In this document: piece after piece, positions 38,301 through 51,000 of the stretch
Numbering within the stretch: position 1 is the stretch's first letter
How the letters are laid out: each line of letters begins with the position of its first letter
Source of the DNA: Lepidurus packardi
Lineage: Eukaryota > Arthropoda > Branchiopoda > Notostraca > Triopsidae
Assembly (NCBI GenBank): GCA_023053545.1
Contig: JAKZAN010000005.1
Span: 9,982,001-10,046,000, forward strand
Reading direction: 5' to 3'
Length of the DNA stretch: 64,000 nucleotides
The notes under the pieces: generated by a model
The model's input: only the letters and a program-made list of their open reading frames with translations
The model's database searches: none
What the model was told of the DNA's origin: nothing
Position numbers and translations under genes: made by a program

Positions 38301-39538
38301 TCGCTAGTTAACGTCCGTAACACATAATCATGTCACCTCTCCTTTTCTTCCCTGGAATTTATTCTCTGTGTCTCCCAATTCGGAAAGAAAAAGATGGCAG
38401 AGTTTAAGAGGTGTCCGCTGGGAATACGCATCCTGGAAAAAACATACACACGCAATGCAATTGCAATAACCAGGGAAACAAGAAGAAATTTCGTCCATTC
38501 GATTGTGTTTCTTTCTGTTGCTGTTTGGACCATCAGGTGCGACAGTGAAATCGGTCCGCTGGTCCCACTTCTAGCTAAAGGCGTTAATGAGGGGGAGATT
38601 AAAGTGGCAGCACATGAAAGCTTGTAGTGGCTCGAAGTAAGGTCCTTTTCTTTCTGTTTTGCACCCAAGAAAGGCAAACCCTGTGCATTTAGAAAGGTTT
38701 ATAGGTCCATTAGTGAGGCTCTCTTGCTTCAAAAGATTTTCTATGAGATATTAAGAAAGCTGAGAGAGTAAACGCGAAAAGCCACATGCTTCGATGCCTT
38801 TGATTTCAAATGTGATTTTTTACCGAATAAAAGAGCTTCGCTATAAGATTTTCACCAGCTGGTGAAAGGAGAACTCAAGAGTGCTGATATTCACGCATAT
38901 TAACGTGAAAGGTTTCGACTCGCAAAGCTCTATATCTCTTCTCTCTCTCTCTCTCTCTCGATGTGCTCCTCTTCCTCCTAAAACTTTTAATCTCCAGCTT
39001 TAAAGCCTATTGGCTCCCAAGACGAAATTCTTGCAAATATATACGCTTCTTTTTAAGATCTCCTCGAGCAAATGAAAAAGGAGTTGCCAAGTCTGATTTC
39101 CATACAACACAAGTACCCCGGAATGCCTTTCTTGCGTTGAAAATGTAATGCGACATAATGCGATCAGGCAGAAATCAGCCTTCTTCGCACCAGACGTGGC
39201 GAAAACACCTCTTGAAAGGACGACGAGAAAAACAACTTAAAGGAGCCATTTTTCCACACTCAAGACGAGGAAATTCCCAAACAATACAGAATATATTTAC
39301 AGGACAAAGACGAGTCTTGCATGAAAAGTTCTAGCAGCTTGTGACGAAGTGGAAAGTGATATTTTACGCAAGAAGAAGTAATGGACAATTATGTCATCAG
39401 CCTAACAAGCAGAAACAGGCTTCAAAAGTTGCTACGTCTCTCGCTTTGAATCACCCAACTTTCTCCCAATCGATTGTTGGGGTTTTACGATCCGTCGATT
39501 ACGATTACATAGTCTGTCGATTCTACTCATTCCGGGAC
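29341..39538. other. Non-coding stretch, no gene recognised
   Basis: Open frames here are short, compositionally biased and without domains. Small features seen are poly-C near 30687 and 38088, AT-rich DNA around 33.6-34.1 kb, a 39-bp direct duplication at 36778-36834 and a CT microsatellite near 38940. A full CRE-type TGACGTCA lies near 35993. Confidence 0.5.
36778..36834. repeat. Direct duplication, 39-bp spacing
   Basis: CACTGAATAAAGCTTCAT occurs at 36778-36795 and again at 36817-36834, separated by a TTTCATATTCATATGTTT-like spacer. Each copy includes AATAAA, but no gene on the plus strand ends here that I can see. Confidence 0.8.
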
Positions 39539-39715
39539 GTAGACACAGGACGACTCGACAATAGGACTAAAGTATACCCGACATATACTACGACATAAAT
39601 ACTACGAACACTTAATCTAACCTAACCTAGTCCTAAACTAACCTAGCTCTTATGTCGGGGTTCGTAGTCCTTAAGTCGGGTAACTCCTCCTTAGGTCGAG
39701 TCGCCCTTCTGTCAC
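39539..39715. mobile_element. Short inverted-repeat element (MITE-like), copy B
   Basis: The left end GTAGACACAGGACGACTCGA and the following GGAC-T and CCCGACA motifs are mirrored at the right end by GTCCTTAAGTCGGGT and TCGAGTCGCCCTTCTGTCAC. The centre holds CTAACCTAACCTAG, that is CCTAA/TTAGG telomere-like units. It is about 177 bp and has no coding capacity. It shares ends and core with the larger copy at 44281-44769. Target duplication is not clear, so exact termini are uncertain. Superfamily unknown. Confidence 0.7.
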
Positions 39716-41270
39716 AGAAATTTCGGTAATACAGTGAATGGTTTCAATATCTTTTTCTTAATGATGAAGTAAAATTAAGTTCCTCTTAATTTTTCCCAAC
39801 AGAATCATAACATCTACATTTCTTTTAAATTCCTAACTGAAATGCTATACTACGGATCTGTTATCGTTACTTCTAAGGTGGCTACTTTCCTACCGGAAAT
39901 ACGACAGCCCAACGTAATCGATCACTATGTTCAACCAATCGCCGAGCTTGAGAACCGAACTAAAGTGTTGTTTCTTTCCATAATGAACAGTGAGAGCCAA
40001 AATAACAGCTGTTACTGTTTTCTTCCAAGGGAAAAGGGAGCTTGATTCATCGACTAGTATGTACCTTTTTGTAGCAAAATATAGGTAGGTGGGTAAGTGA
40101 AGACTGCTTTATTTATTCTTAAGATGCCCTCTTTTCTTACCCATAAATTACACACCTCTAATTTCAAGCTCCTCCAAGTCCCAAGTTCCTTATCTATAAA
40201 TAATCTCTCTCTTGTCCTTGCTTGGATCGTGGAACGTGTCGCGTGCCCTTCTATTGCATATCGATTTCTGGTCCACCTCCCCGAGCGGAGCTGAAAGAGT
40301 AAATGGAGTAGCGTGTAAGCACCCCCCCCCCCCCCCCCCCCCCCCCCCCAAACGACCCGCCATGCAAGCACGAGTTCCTTTATAGAGGGAGTCCCCCATG
40401 CCCAACCCCTGGGGTTAGTATATCTGCCCATGGCCCGAAAGGAAAGAAGAAGAAATATAGACTCCCTCCAACGAAAGAGGAAGAAATACAGCTCCAAAAA
40501 GTAAGACGGAATACTCCCCAGTTTGTCTTCTTTCATAGGATACTACAAGCAGGTCAGGCCAAGTGTGGATACGTTCTTCTCGATTATCGATACAACGTCC
40601 TGTCCTGTTCCTTTCTATTCTTTCCCTTCTTGGTCCCCTTTAAGTGTGTAAATGCATCAGCTCCTCAATCTGACAATGGAAGGAGGCAAAAGGTGACTAG
40701 GACTGCTAGCCAAAGTAATTAGGACTCTTTTCAAACATGAAGGAACGTTCTTAACTAACACTAACTCATGGATGGATGGATCGACCAAGAAACAAGGAAA
40801 AAAAATACATTTCTGCCAAGCTGCAAAAGAAGTTTGCAAGGACGCGACCACGCGAAGGACAAACTTCACGTTTTCTATATGCTTATACATTTCTGCGGTG
40901 TGAGAGTATCACCAGCTGTCTATTACTGGCCAACACCTCTGTACTCAAAGTAATAAATGGAAGGAGACGACCTCCGAGTTCAAATACGCAAAGTAAAATA
41001 TTTCAATAATTTTTTTTAAAAAATATATAGATCCAAATTCTTAAAGACAAACCTACTGTTACAACTTTTTGTTTACAAGATTTGAAATGCTGTCAAACTA
41101 CGACGATTTTTCTTTGCAGTGTACACTGTAAAGAAGGAAAATATACCACGTGCTGAGTCCAGATAACTATAGCTGCAGAAGTTACATATGACGCCAAAAG
41201 GAAGCTTCGTTTCTTAGCGACATCAGCTGAGTGTTGGCGTATGGCCAACGTGTTCGCATTTCAATAATAC
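39716..41270. other. Non-coding stretch with a long poly-C tract
   Basis: Nothing gene-like is supported. The main oddity is an uninterrupted run of roughly 28 C residues at about 40322-40349. Open frames crossing it encode only a glycine run. Confidence 0.55.
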
Positions 41271-41346
41271 GCCAAACTGTGTCGTACCTTACTTTGTTCC
41301 TTTGTATTTATTGAATTTCAAAGTAATTCTACGACGCAGTTTGGGC
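41271..41346. repeat. Imperfect foldback hairpin (about 27-bp arms)
   Basis: The left arm GCCAAACTGTGTCGTACC plus TTACTTTG (41271-41296) pairs with the right arm CAAAGTAATTCTACGACGCA plus GTTTGGGC (41319-41346), leaving a 22-nt loop. A few mismatches and bulges are present. It could be a tiny MITE remnant or a miRNA-precursor-like stem. Confidence 0.7.
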
Positions 41347-44280
41347 AAAATTCACATACTTCTTTAAATGAATAAATGTCTCAAAATTAAATAACAAAAT
41401 AATTAATTTGTTAGTTAAGCTTAAGCAACAGATAAAATTTTACCATTTGGTAAGCTAGCATTACCGTAGTTTCCCAAGAAAGTGTCCCCAGATTTCGTAA
41501 CTATGATATTTTAAGCACTCGACCTGAGTAAACAAAACTCTTGCAATTTTCATAAGGTAATTTTCTCAAGGAAGAAATTCCGAGCAATGCGCAGCAGTTT
41601 CCCTCCGGAAGCTTCTTAAAACGGCTCATTTTTTAGAGCACTAAATAATAGGTAGAGAGAGCTTTTCCTTATCTCTCCATTCTTCACAGAAACATAAGCA
41701 ACACTCCAAGAGCAGGCCGCAGGAGCTAATTAGCTCCAAAGCTAAGGTTGTTAAGCCCTGGGAAATTTTACCCTGTTTGTCAACCAGGCAGACGGGACGT
41801 GACCCTAGCCACTGTTGTTTGTACACACACAACACAAGGCCGAAACCTCGCAAAGGCAGGAGGCAGAAATGACAGCATGTATATAGCTATAGTAACGTTC
41901 TTGTGAACCATACGAGAGCTAGAAGGCGAGCCGGAAAGCAACAACAGCACTTCTTGGAACTTCCTTTTTAGAGCATTCTGCTCACGTACGCAACAGAAAA
42001 TCTAACTCGTCAATGTAATACTTGTTGTTGTGGTTTCCCCCTTTACTCGCAGTAATACTGCGTTCAGCGGGCTGGGCCGCGAGGCATGCGGTCTATAGGA
42101 AAGTTGGGGCATCAAGACCAACGCCTAGGAGCTGAGTTGGAGATCGAAAGATGAAAGCAGGCAACCGGGGCCAACCCTAATTTAATTACTTTGGTTGAGC
42201 GCCCAAAACATAGTCTATCTCTCTCTGGCGCTCTCAGAGGAACGTCTATAAAGCTCTCTGCCTTCGCCTAAAAACGTTTAACTCATTCCGGGTCGTCCTA
42301 ACGTTTGCATAGCAGATAGGCAATTATGCAACTCGGCTCGTCGCAACAAATTCAACAGGACAAGCTTTAAATGACTCGGGACTCATTCCTAATGGTTCCA
42401 TACCAATACCACACAAAAAGTATCCTTCATTACTACCAAAACATTCCCAAGCAATTCCGCGGAAAGGGAGCTGCACGACACGCCTCCCAACGACAGCGTT
42501 TTGAAATTCTCCAAAGAGGCGTAGCTAAGAATTCTAAAAGTCAGGACGAACTCTCACAACGGAAAGTAGAAGCTTTGATGATAGGCTCTAAGATTTATAA
42601 AAGGCAAAAAGCGGCCGACTGCCAAAGTACCAGCCCAAGCAAATATCGATTGGTTGATGACCCTCTCCTGCCTCTCTGACGTCTCTTAGCTCCCCAAACC
42701 GCCTCTTCTCCTCCTGCCGCTACCGGAAAGAATGATAAGCGAATAGACAAAAGCTTCCACTGCCACCCCTTGGATAATATAAGCCATTGCATATTACCCA
42801 GGAGCCAGGCAAAAAAAAAGATCCCCCCTCCTTTCCCACCCTTTCGCTGTTCGCAACCTCTCATCCCTGTAATGCTGCCTCTCTCTGACTTATCTTTCAG
42901 TGCGAACACCTTTCGTGCTGCTGCAAAAAGTGGTTTGAGAGGTATACATACTAGCTATGATGCGTTTTGTAGGGAAAACAGTACAAAAAAGGCTTACCTC
43001 GTGAATCAATAATCCTGATGGGATGCGAGCACACAGAGCTTTGCAAACGACGGCGAAAAGCTCAAAAAAGAACTGCACCACATTCACATTCACAAACCCC
43101 CGAGGAGAAAAAAAGGGCGTTTATGAATTATTCACCACGCCCCTAAAAGTAGCGTGAAACTTGGGCAATCAGAGCATCCAGCAATCCAATCCAATTTCTG
43201 ATAGGGGGTCAAGATTCCGCATAATCAACTGAGCAGCAATAAACACGTACCACTTTTCCTCCTTTTTTGCCCGTTTCCAAATATTAGAAAATAAATTTAA
43301 ATCTTCACTTTTGAAATCCAAGTTTTTAATGCAGGAAACCCATTGAAGCTAAGATTCCACCAAACTACGTGTGCGATCGGAAAAAAACTTTTTAATGCTA
43401 TTTTTCAAATGGTTAGAAAAGTAAATCCCACCCCGAGATCTGCGAACCACTGACAAGGGATCCAACTCATCGACTGATGCGTGTGCTTGATCCTGCACAA
43501 ACTAACCGAGGCAAAAGCTTTTCGAACGACGTCGACGACGTTCACGACGCCGCTGTTGTGCATTTGCCGGAGGGTACGAAAGAAAAAGAAAAAAAACGAG
43601 AGAAGGGGAGGGTGGGTTAGAAGAGAGAAGAAATCGATGGCTAACATTTCCCCATTTCCCTAGCTTTTGCAACACTCCCGCATTTTGCTCCATCCCCTTT
43701 TTCGCTTGAGTACCCAACAGCTCCTTTGGATTACCCGAGAAATGTATGCAAGTTGGTAAACCATATACACGCCCCAAGAAATCAATTTAAGCCAAGAAAT
43801 CTAGCACAAACTCCCAATACAGTACCAGCAAATTTGAATGGCATACCGTATATCATAAATGCCAGTCACACCCACCCCAGCAGTCGCATAATTGCGCATT
43901 TGCGTACATATACGGTGTACGAGCATCATTTAATAGCCCTGTGTATCAAAAAGCAACGAAAAAGTTGCTCGCTATTGTATGATTTATGTTAAATGAAACG
44001 CAGTCTAATATCCACTAATGTTATGCTTTGGCTTAAAGTGCGTACCTTTTAGCTGTGAACTTCAAAGAGTAATTAAGTTGAACATGAATACAAGAACAAA
44101 TTAAGTTTGGTCTTAATAGTTCTTTCTTTTGTACCACGAGAGGTACTTTTGAATTGTGGGCTATAACGCTTTTGGCGGGTCTTTTCGTTCCAGACTCTGT
44201 TGCCAGCATGGGAATAGGAGACTGAACTGCAAATTGCAAATAACAAGCCATTCGCGCTTCCTACGTTGAAGAAGCGGCAA
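41347..44280. other. Non-coding stretch, no gene recognised
   Basis: Several open frames up to about 100 codons on both strands (for example 42371-42679 and 42595-42909) lack domains, splice logic or codon conservation. No RNA gene was seen. Confidence 0.5.
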
Positions 44281-44769
44281 GTAGACACAAGGACGACTCG
44301 ACAGAAGGACCAGGTGTCACCAGCACAAGGACTACGTACCCCGACACAAGGACTTTGTGTGCTTTAAATTTTCAAGGGACCAATAGCATTTCGAGTTCAA
44401 AAAGTCTCTTCTCATTGGTTAAGCGCCAACGAGATTAGAAGATCCCGACTTAAGAACTAGGTTAAGTAAGGTTAAGACTACTCCTAATACTTTACCTCCA
44501 GTTGTGAACGCCAAGGACGAAACTGGGGAATTGGATAACTGCAGTTAGGTTAAGTTAGGTTAGGTTATGGGTTTATAGTCTTTAAATCGGGGTTTATAGT
44601 CCTTAAATCGGGGTCTTGCAATTTCGTTGGCGCTTAACCAATGCGAAAAGACTTTTGAACTCGAAATGCTATTGGTCCCTTGAAAGTTTATAGAACGGAA
44701 GTCCTTCTGTCGGGGTCCGAAGTCCTTTTGTCGGGTACACCTTAGTCCTATTGTCGAGTCGTTCTGGCG
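44281..44769. mobile_element. Inverted-repeat element (MITE-like), copy A, about 490 bp
   Basis: The arms at about 44281-44434 and 44619-44769 are inverted copies. They share GACTCGACA, repeated GGAC plus CCCGACA motifs, and TTCAAGGGACCAATAGCATT followed by TCGAGTTCAAAA and ATTGGTTAAGCGCCAACGA, at roughly 90 percent identity by eye over the inner 65 bp. The core holds TTAGGTTAAGTTAGGTTAGG (from 44545), telomere-like, and a 22-bp tandem pair around TTTATAGTCCTTAAATCGGG. It has no coding capacity. It lies about 0.26 kb beyond the 3' end of the vitellogenin gene. Target duplication is unclear. Confidence 0.78.
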
Positions 44770-44989
44770 CCGCGTTGCCCGAAGAAGCGTGTGACGAAGC
44801 GGAAAGAAATTAAGGTCACAATTGAGAATACGAAAACATGATGCGATACTTCAGAGTTGTATGGTTTTTTTTAATTCGATGTAGTTGTACACGTGGGAAG
44901 AATATATCTTTTGTACATTTGTCAAACTACCAATAAAAACAACTAAAACTGATGGATCTAGATTCCGGAAAGGTAAACATCGTTTCTTA

Positions 44990-44995
44990 TTTATT
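44990..44995 (-). terminator. Polyadenylation signal of the vitellogenin gene
   Basis: AATAAA on the minus strand, 35 bp past the stop codon at 45030, within an A-rich context. It fits a short 3' UTR. Confidence 0.6.
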
Positions 44996-45029
44996 TTTTT
45001 CCAAAGTTCTTCAAAGTGCACTGAAGAAA

Positions 45030-48000
45030 TTAAGACGGGGTACAGGTTGTGGGCACATAAATGGTGGTGCGAAATTCTTCCGACTTGGACTTGAGCAAAG
45101 ACAACGGCTTAAATCTGGCCTCGGTTTCTAAATGTTCTGCCAATCTTCCCGAAGCGCAAAAGAAACCAATCTATCAAAAGAGAGTCCGCAATAAATACCT
45201 TCTTAGCTATTCAAATGTTCGTATTTGTAAGGAAAGCCAAATATAGGAAAAGCTTACATTCTTAGCCACGTTTTCCAGTGCGAGGCAGCCAGGATTGCAC
45301 TGTGGTACAGGAATTGTTGAAAAACATTTCTTCCCACTTTGATAAACCATCACATTCTTCATCCGGGTGCATACCGATGTCTCGCGCACCATTCCGGTGG
45401 TTAACTTAGGCGAGAATTTCGACGGCGTCCTTTCAAATTTAATACAGGCAGCTTGATCTTTGCGAAGGTCACTTCGAACTGCGTCAGAGATTCCGTGGCA
45501 GACCTGCAAGGGATCCACCCATAGAAACGCCGCCACCATGGCTTCTCCTGATCCAATCATACACCCATTCACGTCCCGCAAATCGGTCAACCAGTCATCA
45601 TTAAAATCTCCACATAAACCCAGTGTTTGCCCACGATGCCGAAAAGGTACCTTGTTTTCAGAAACTATTTAATCATTCTCAATTAAAAAAACAACACCAT
45701 TTTCTTACGTTCAACACCAAAATGGATCCGTCTACAGTCAGAACTACTCCGCTGACCCTATCCGTCAAAGTAATAACATTCCGACCGCCTTCCAAGGTCA
45801 AATTAGAAGACAAGTTTAACGGTACCTCAAGGGTCCTTCTTTCCCCATTGGCAAGCACAAGATTACTCTTGGGTTTTAGCTCCAGCTTCCAAGATTCCAC
45901 TAAAACCGTCACCCAAATGCTGCTCTTTTCGTGCCTGGCCAGTACCACTAACGGCTGGTAACCTTTTATGGCCAGTACCACGTGATCGCACGCCGTTAAC
46001 GGTGCCGAGTACGTCGTTTCATCAAAGGTGGTTACATTGCTCTTCTCCACTATGCAAATGCCTGGGAATTAGACAATACATAAAGAGCGAGAACCTCAAA
46101 GCAGACTTAGTTTAACCATTCAGTCTTCGCCGCGTGGCATATTCAGCTACTCCTCCTAGTAGCGACCGCCTGGCGCTCCAAGGTACAAAGTATTTCTGCA
46201 CATCCACCGGGTTCTCGAATGAGACGCGGTACTTGGTAGCCTTGGAATCGCTAATGTTGAGTTCATAGCGAGTAAAGTCCTGCGTCACGGCCAAAACCAA
46301 ACTGAAGAATGAATCCCCCGGTGATCCGTCAGCAGCAGGAGAGATTTCCCACTCGAGACCTAAATCTTCCAGCACGCGTCGGCCGAGTCCAAACACGTAT
46401 GAGGGTAAGCGATCGTACTGGATTTTGAGTTCGTAGATATCGAATAAATGGGAAACTTCTTGCAGGTAACGACACGTGACGCTTAATTTGCGACCTTCGT
46501 TCTCGTCACGCAAGCACACCTCATGATCGAGGGACTCGCGTACGCTATTTTTGAAATCCGCTGACTGGTGCATGGCTCCCTGAGGACAATCCAAAGGTTT
46601 GACAATGAGGATTTAATCTTAAAGCTAAAATCCCAGTTTTTACAGTGAAATTCACGACGTAGTCCTGACAAGTACGTCCAAATTGGACGTTGAAGGTAAA
46701 ATTAGTGGCAAACAGCATGTTGAGCGCCGCTAAGCGGTCGTGGAAGGGCAGAACAGGGAAGTGCATGTGACTGTTCCAACAAATCTGTCAAGGATTCAAA
46801 AGGATGGGTTGAATTACCTTGATCGGAATTGTTTTCCCTAAAAAAAACCTGTAAAGGATCCATTGCCTGGCCAGGCCAAAGGTCAACTGTCAAATTGGCT
46901 TCCATTTCATTAGCCACGCCTTCATTTGTGTGCCACGCAATCCGCATCACTTTGTGGTTAATGTCCTCACCTAGGCTACTTATTTGAAAGCTGTTTTCAG
47001 ACCCATCTGTGGAAACAAAACTCGAGGTAAACCTTTTATCGCCTTACAAATCTCGGTCTATAAGTAAAACTTGTTTCTTTTACCGAAAGTTACGACCCAC
47101 GTTGCAGGTAGGCGGTCCCTGAGCTTCTGGACAGTGATTTGTACTCCCCGAGGATGAAACGGATTGCTGAGCCAGGTACTTATCAAATTACTCACGTCAG
47201 AGTAGCTCCGCCTCCTCAGGAAAGCCCAGAGGTTGTTGGGTATGGGTAAGGACTCGGAGCCTTCAGTTTGATACGCCCATCGCATGTCCCATCCTAGATA
47301 CTCGTGTTGAACATCCCAATATGTCTAACGAATAAAGTATTAACTACTTGATACATTCTGAGATTTTGGAAACTTACTTTTCGAAGATCTGCATCAGATA
47401 AAGAGATATTTCTAGCCCCAGGAGACAAATTGGCAGGGATTACGTCCCCAAACTTCTTGAGACACGTGTAAGGTCGTACTTGGGAGTGCCACAGGGTCAT
47501 ATTTTTGTTTATGAGTGGCGTAACTGCCAACTCGAAGTGAGGCTGGCTTGGATCTACCGTCAAGGCTAATTGATGGGGCAATTGCAGCGCCACATGGCTG
47601 TCTACGCCGTAGACTTCTTCCGAGAACGTGAGTTTATCAATTATGCTAACTTCCGTGGTTACTTGGAGCACAAATCTAGGACATGCTAACACTAGTTATG
47701 CTCCTACACAGAAAGAAATTCATCAACTCACAAAGGCTGCGCTTCAACGTGAACGAGAAACCCTCCGACCTTGCTGTTTTTTGCTTGTTGATGACTCGAC
47801 GCAGGTTTGGAATTGGATAAGTGGCCTGACACTTCCAGGAAACCTTCCACGTGGAAATTTGTGGATATTAATTGTCCCAGGCTGTTGGGCATGAGCACCT
47901 CCGAACTGGCTAACGACATCCATTTCCGCCATTCCCAGCGCTTACCAAAAATCCCTGCCAAACCATTCCAATGAAACTCCAAAAGCGTAAAATTACCCTT

Positions 48001-51000
48001 TTAGACCTTGTAAATTTTGCAGATCGTCTTGGGTGAAGGAATAGAACTGCGTTATGGAATTCCACAAGGTTAACCGCAGAAAAATGACGGATGGCTTCAA
48101 ATCATTAGGATGAAGGTTAAAACTGACTACAGATCTTTTCAAATCCGCATGATGGTTTGCAGTATCGGGCGCAGCGGATCGAAGAGGAACTCCCGAGCGT
48201 AGAAACCATTGCTGGAACCAATACCAAAGACTGGGAACCTCTTCGGCGAAGATTTCTGCTTCATGGGCTTTGATGTTCAATGTACCGCTTCGCAAGCTAG
48301 AGAGACTTGTCCAAAATTTCGGGGCCAAAGTCTCTTCGCCAAAAACTAGGCTCGATTGCCAAAACGCTTCCCAATCCAAATCCTCACTCTCAAAATGAGA
48401 CATCCAGCTTTGCGAGTACAACGCATTACGAGCCGATTTCTTTGCCACCAGAATCTGCATTCTCGCCTTTTCGGCCCTGTTTTTTTTTATAAAAAAGGGA
48501 AAAAATAATGAAAAGGATAAGCAATGTAATAGAAAGTATTAACTTACATATCATTGAGGTGGTCGTTATCCACCACAAACACTTTGCTCAAGCTCTCGAA
48601 CAGCGTATAAAGATACGAAACAAACTGAAGGTTAGGATCCCATAAAGTGGCAACTGCTGCGTGTTGCCAGCGGTAATTCTCGGGATTCGCAAGAAGGTAA
48701 ACCGTAACCGCAGCAATTCGTATCTTAAATACAAAAGAAAAGAAAATCAATTAAAACCCCCCCAAAATAGATCTAACATGAAGAAAAAAATTAGAAAACA
48801 AGGAATACAATCAATAAAGTCATAGCGAAGTATTAGTAATTCTATGAGTATCTCTACCTCACTGCATTCGTTTTTATTGAAGGAAAGCAATCCTAGGATT
48901 CCCACGACTTTCGGGTTATGTTGAGCGAGCTTGGTTAGCGCAAAAATGGCTTTGGTGCGAACCACGACTGACGGATCCACCTAAGAGCATTCTGAATTAG
49001 TGTCTGAATTAATAAGGAATGAGTTAATGTAAGCGCAAGAGTTGTCAGTACCTGTCCTTCAATGACGGGTAGGAGAAAAGGCAAGGTCGCATCATGTCCC
49101 AATTCACCCAAGGCCGTAAGAGCCACCAATTTGTCCATTGTATTGGATCGCTGGTTCAGATAGTTATTAACCATGGGAATGAAGCGATTGACGATGAAAC
49201 TGTCATTAGGAGTGCAAAAATTGCCGTACGCCGTGACGGGAAAGCGAATCGCAGCTTCTGTGGTGTTCACACAAGCCACGTAGATGAGCCTAGCAATCGA
49301 AACCATGGCTGTGCGCAGCAATGGGCGATCTTGGGTCACTACGTTGGATCGCATAAAAGTCTGAAAAACGACCATAATTACTTTCTTTTCTGTAACAAGT
49401 TTCGCAGAGAAATTTACCAGAAGCTCGTGAAAGACCTCTGGCGTGGGAGTTTTAATGAAGCCAGGTAAGGCCGAAATAACTTCTGCAGCTTTCTGGCCCA
49501 TCACTTCTTGGTTAATGATGAGATCTTTGAGCAACATAACGGCTGGGTTGGATCCTGTGGTCATCAGAACGTCGATCAGTAAGGAAACTTTGCGTTGGTT
49601 CAAGTCCAGGTTTTGGACCTCCTGGGCGGAGCTTATTTCGTCGTACAGTGATCGAAGTTCTCGGTAATTCATGGCAGCCAAGATCTGGCTCATACCTCGG
49701 ATTTCCTTCAGAGTTAAGTGAAACGAATCCAATTCGCGAGCGTCCATGGACAACGCAGCTTGATGTAACAAATGGTAGAGTTTCGGGACAACAAGACTGG
49801 CTTCTACTTTTGGTAGAGTCCGAAAACTTTCGGGTTCTTTTAGTGCTGGAAATCTTAGTAGTGCCTGCGGCGGCTGTACCACGGTTTCGACAAAGGAGTA
49901 CACCAAGGAAGGGATCTGCCGACCCATATCGTAATTCCAAGTGTTGGGATTAGCGAAGGCCAATCGGGTACTTCGAAGGTGCATCTGGATGAGGGTAGTA
50001 ACGTCATAATGGCCGCCAATAGTCCCATACGGTCCTGTTCGATAGATCCCACGATGTTCCGTCTTCAGGACGATGAAACTGTCCAAAGTTCCGCAAGCTA
50101 CGATCCAATCCAAGTTGGCTCGCTTAAAGGAGAAGTAGAAACGAAATTACTTCAAGGTTCTAACAGAAACTTACACGACACTTTATGAATTATAACGGTA
50201 GACAAATTATAACAAGATAATTGATTTAAATTATTTAAAATCAATGCAATGATTTAAAAGGAAAAAATTCGCAAAATCAGTGTTGGTAAGCGTCATTAGG
50301 GATTTACCATATTGGAAGTGGCTCGTACGGTGGTGCAACTGGTTGATGTGGGAGGACACGCCCACGTATGGGGTCCAATCACGTTGTAAACCGGATTAAC
50401 TTCGCAAGAGTCGTAATTTCGAGTCCTGGTAATCTGGAAATACGAGCCTTTGATGCACAAAGTAGGCATAGGCGATTCACCCCAAGTGCTCACGACCATT
50501 GCGTCCGGGATAGGTGTGGATTGGTATTCAGTCTCGCAGCGGCCCGTTACGTCCTCCTATACACATAAAATGGACTTGATTATCAAATGAAACTTGATTA
50601 TCGATCAAAAACTTACGTCAACTATCGTAAAGAGCTTCATGACATTATCAGCAGTGCCTGTGGGATCAAAATTGACATCAATGGAGGCTGATGGCTTGTT
50701 TCCCGCCACGTAGACTTGTAATCTTGACGCAACAGCCTTCTTCAAGTTAATGGAATACATGGGTTCATCCAGACTGACGTAGATATGCTCCACCTCATTA
50801 ATAAGATTAGTTTAACACACACATACTGATGAATTTAGTTATTTTAAATTTATTTCGAGGTTCAGTTTCTGCTCCTTACCAATCCTTCTCTGATTCTCAT
50901 TGTAAACGGACGTTCGAAATACATTGCCGTGACGTTGTTGAATTCCATCGCTTTCTCATGCTGGTACCTCGATCGTTCGTAATCTGGGATTTCCCTTCGT

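Noticed and set aside
40054-40536. 160-codon minus-strand open frame with a glycine run
   Set aside because: The frame is carried by a poly-C tract; no conserved residues either side.
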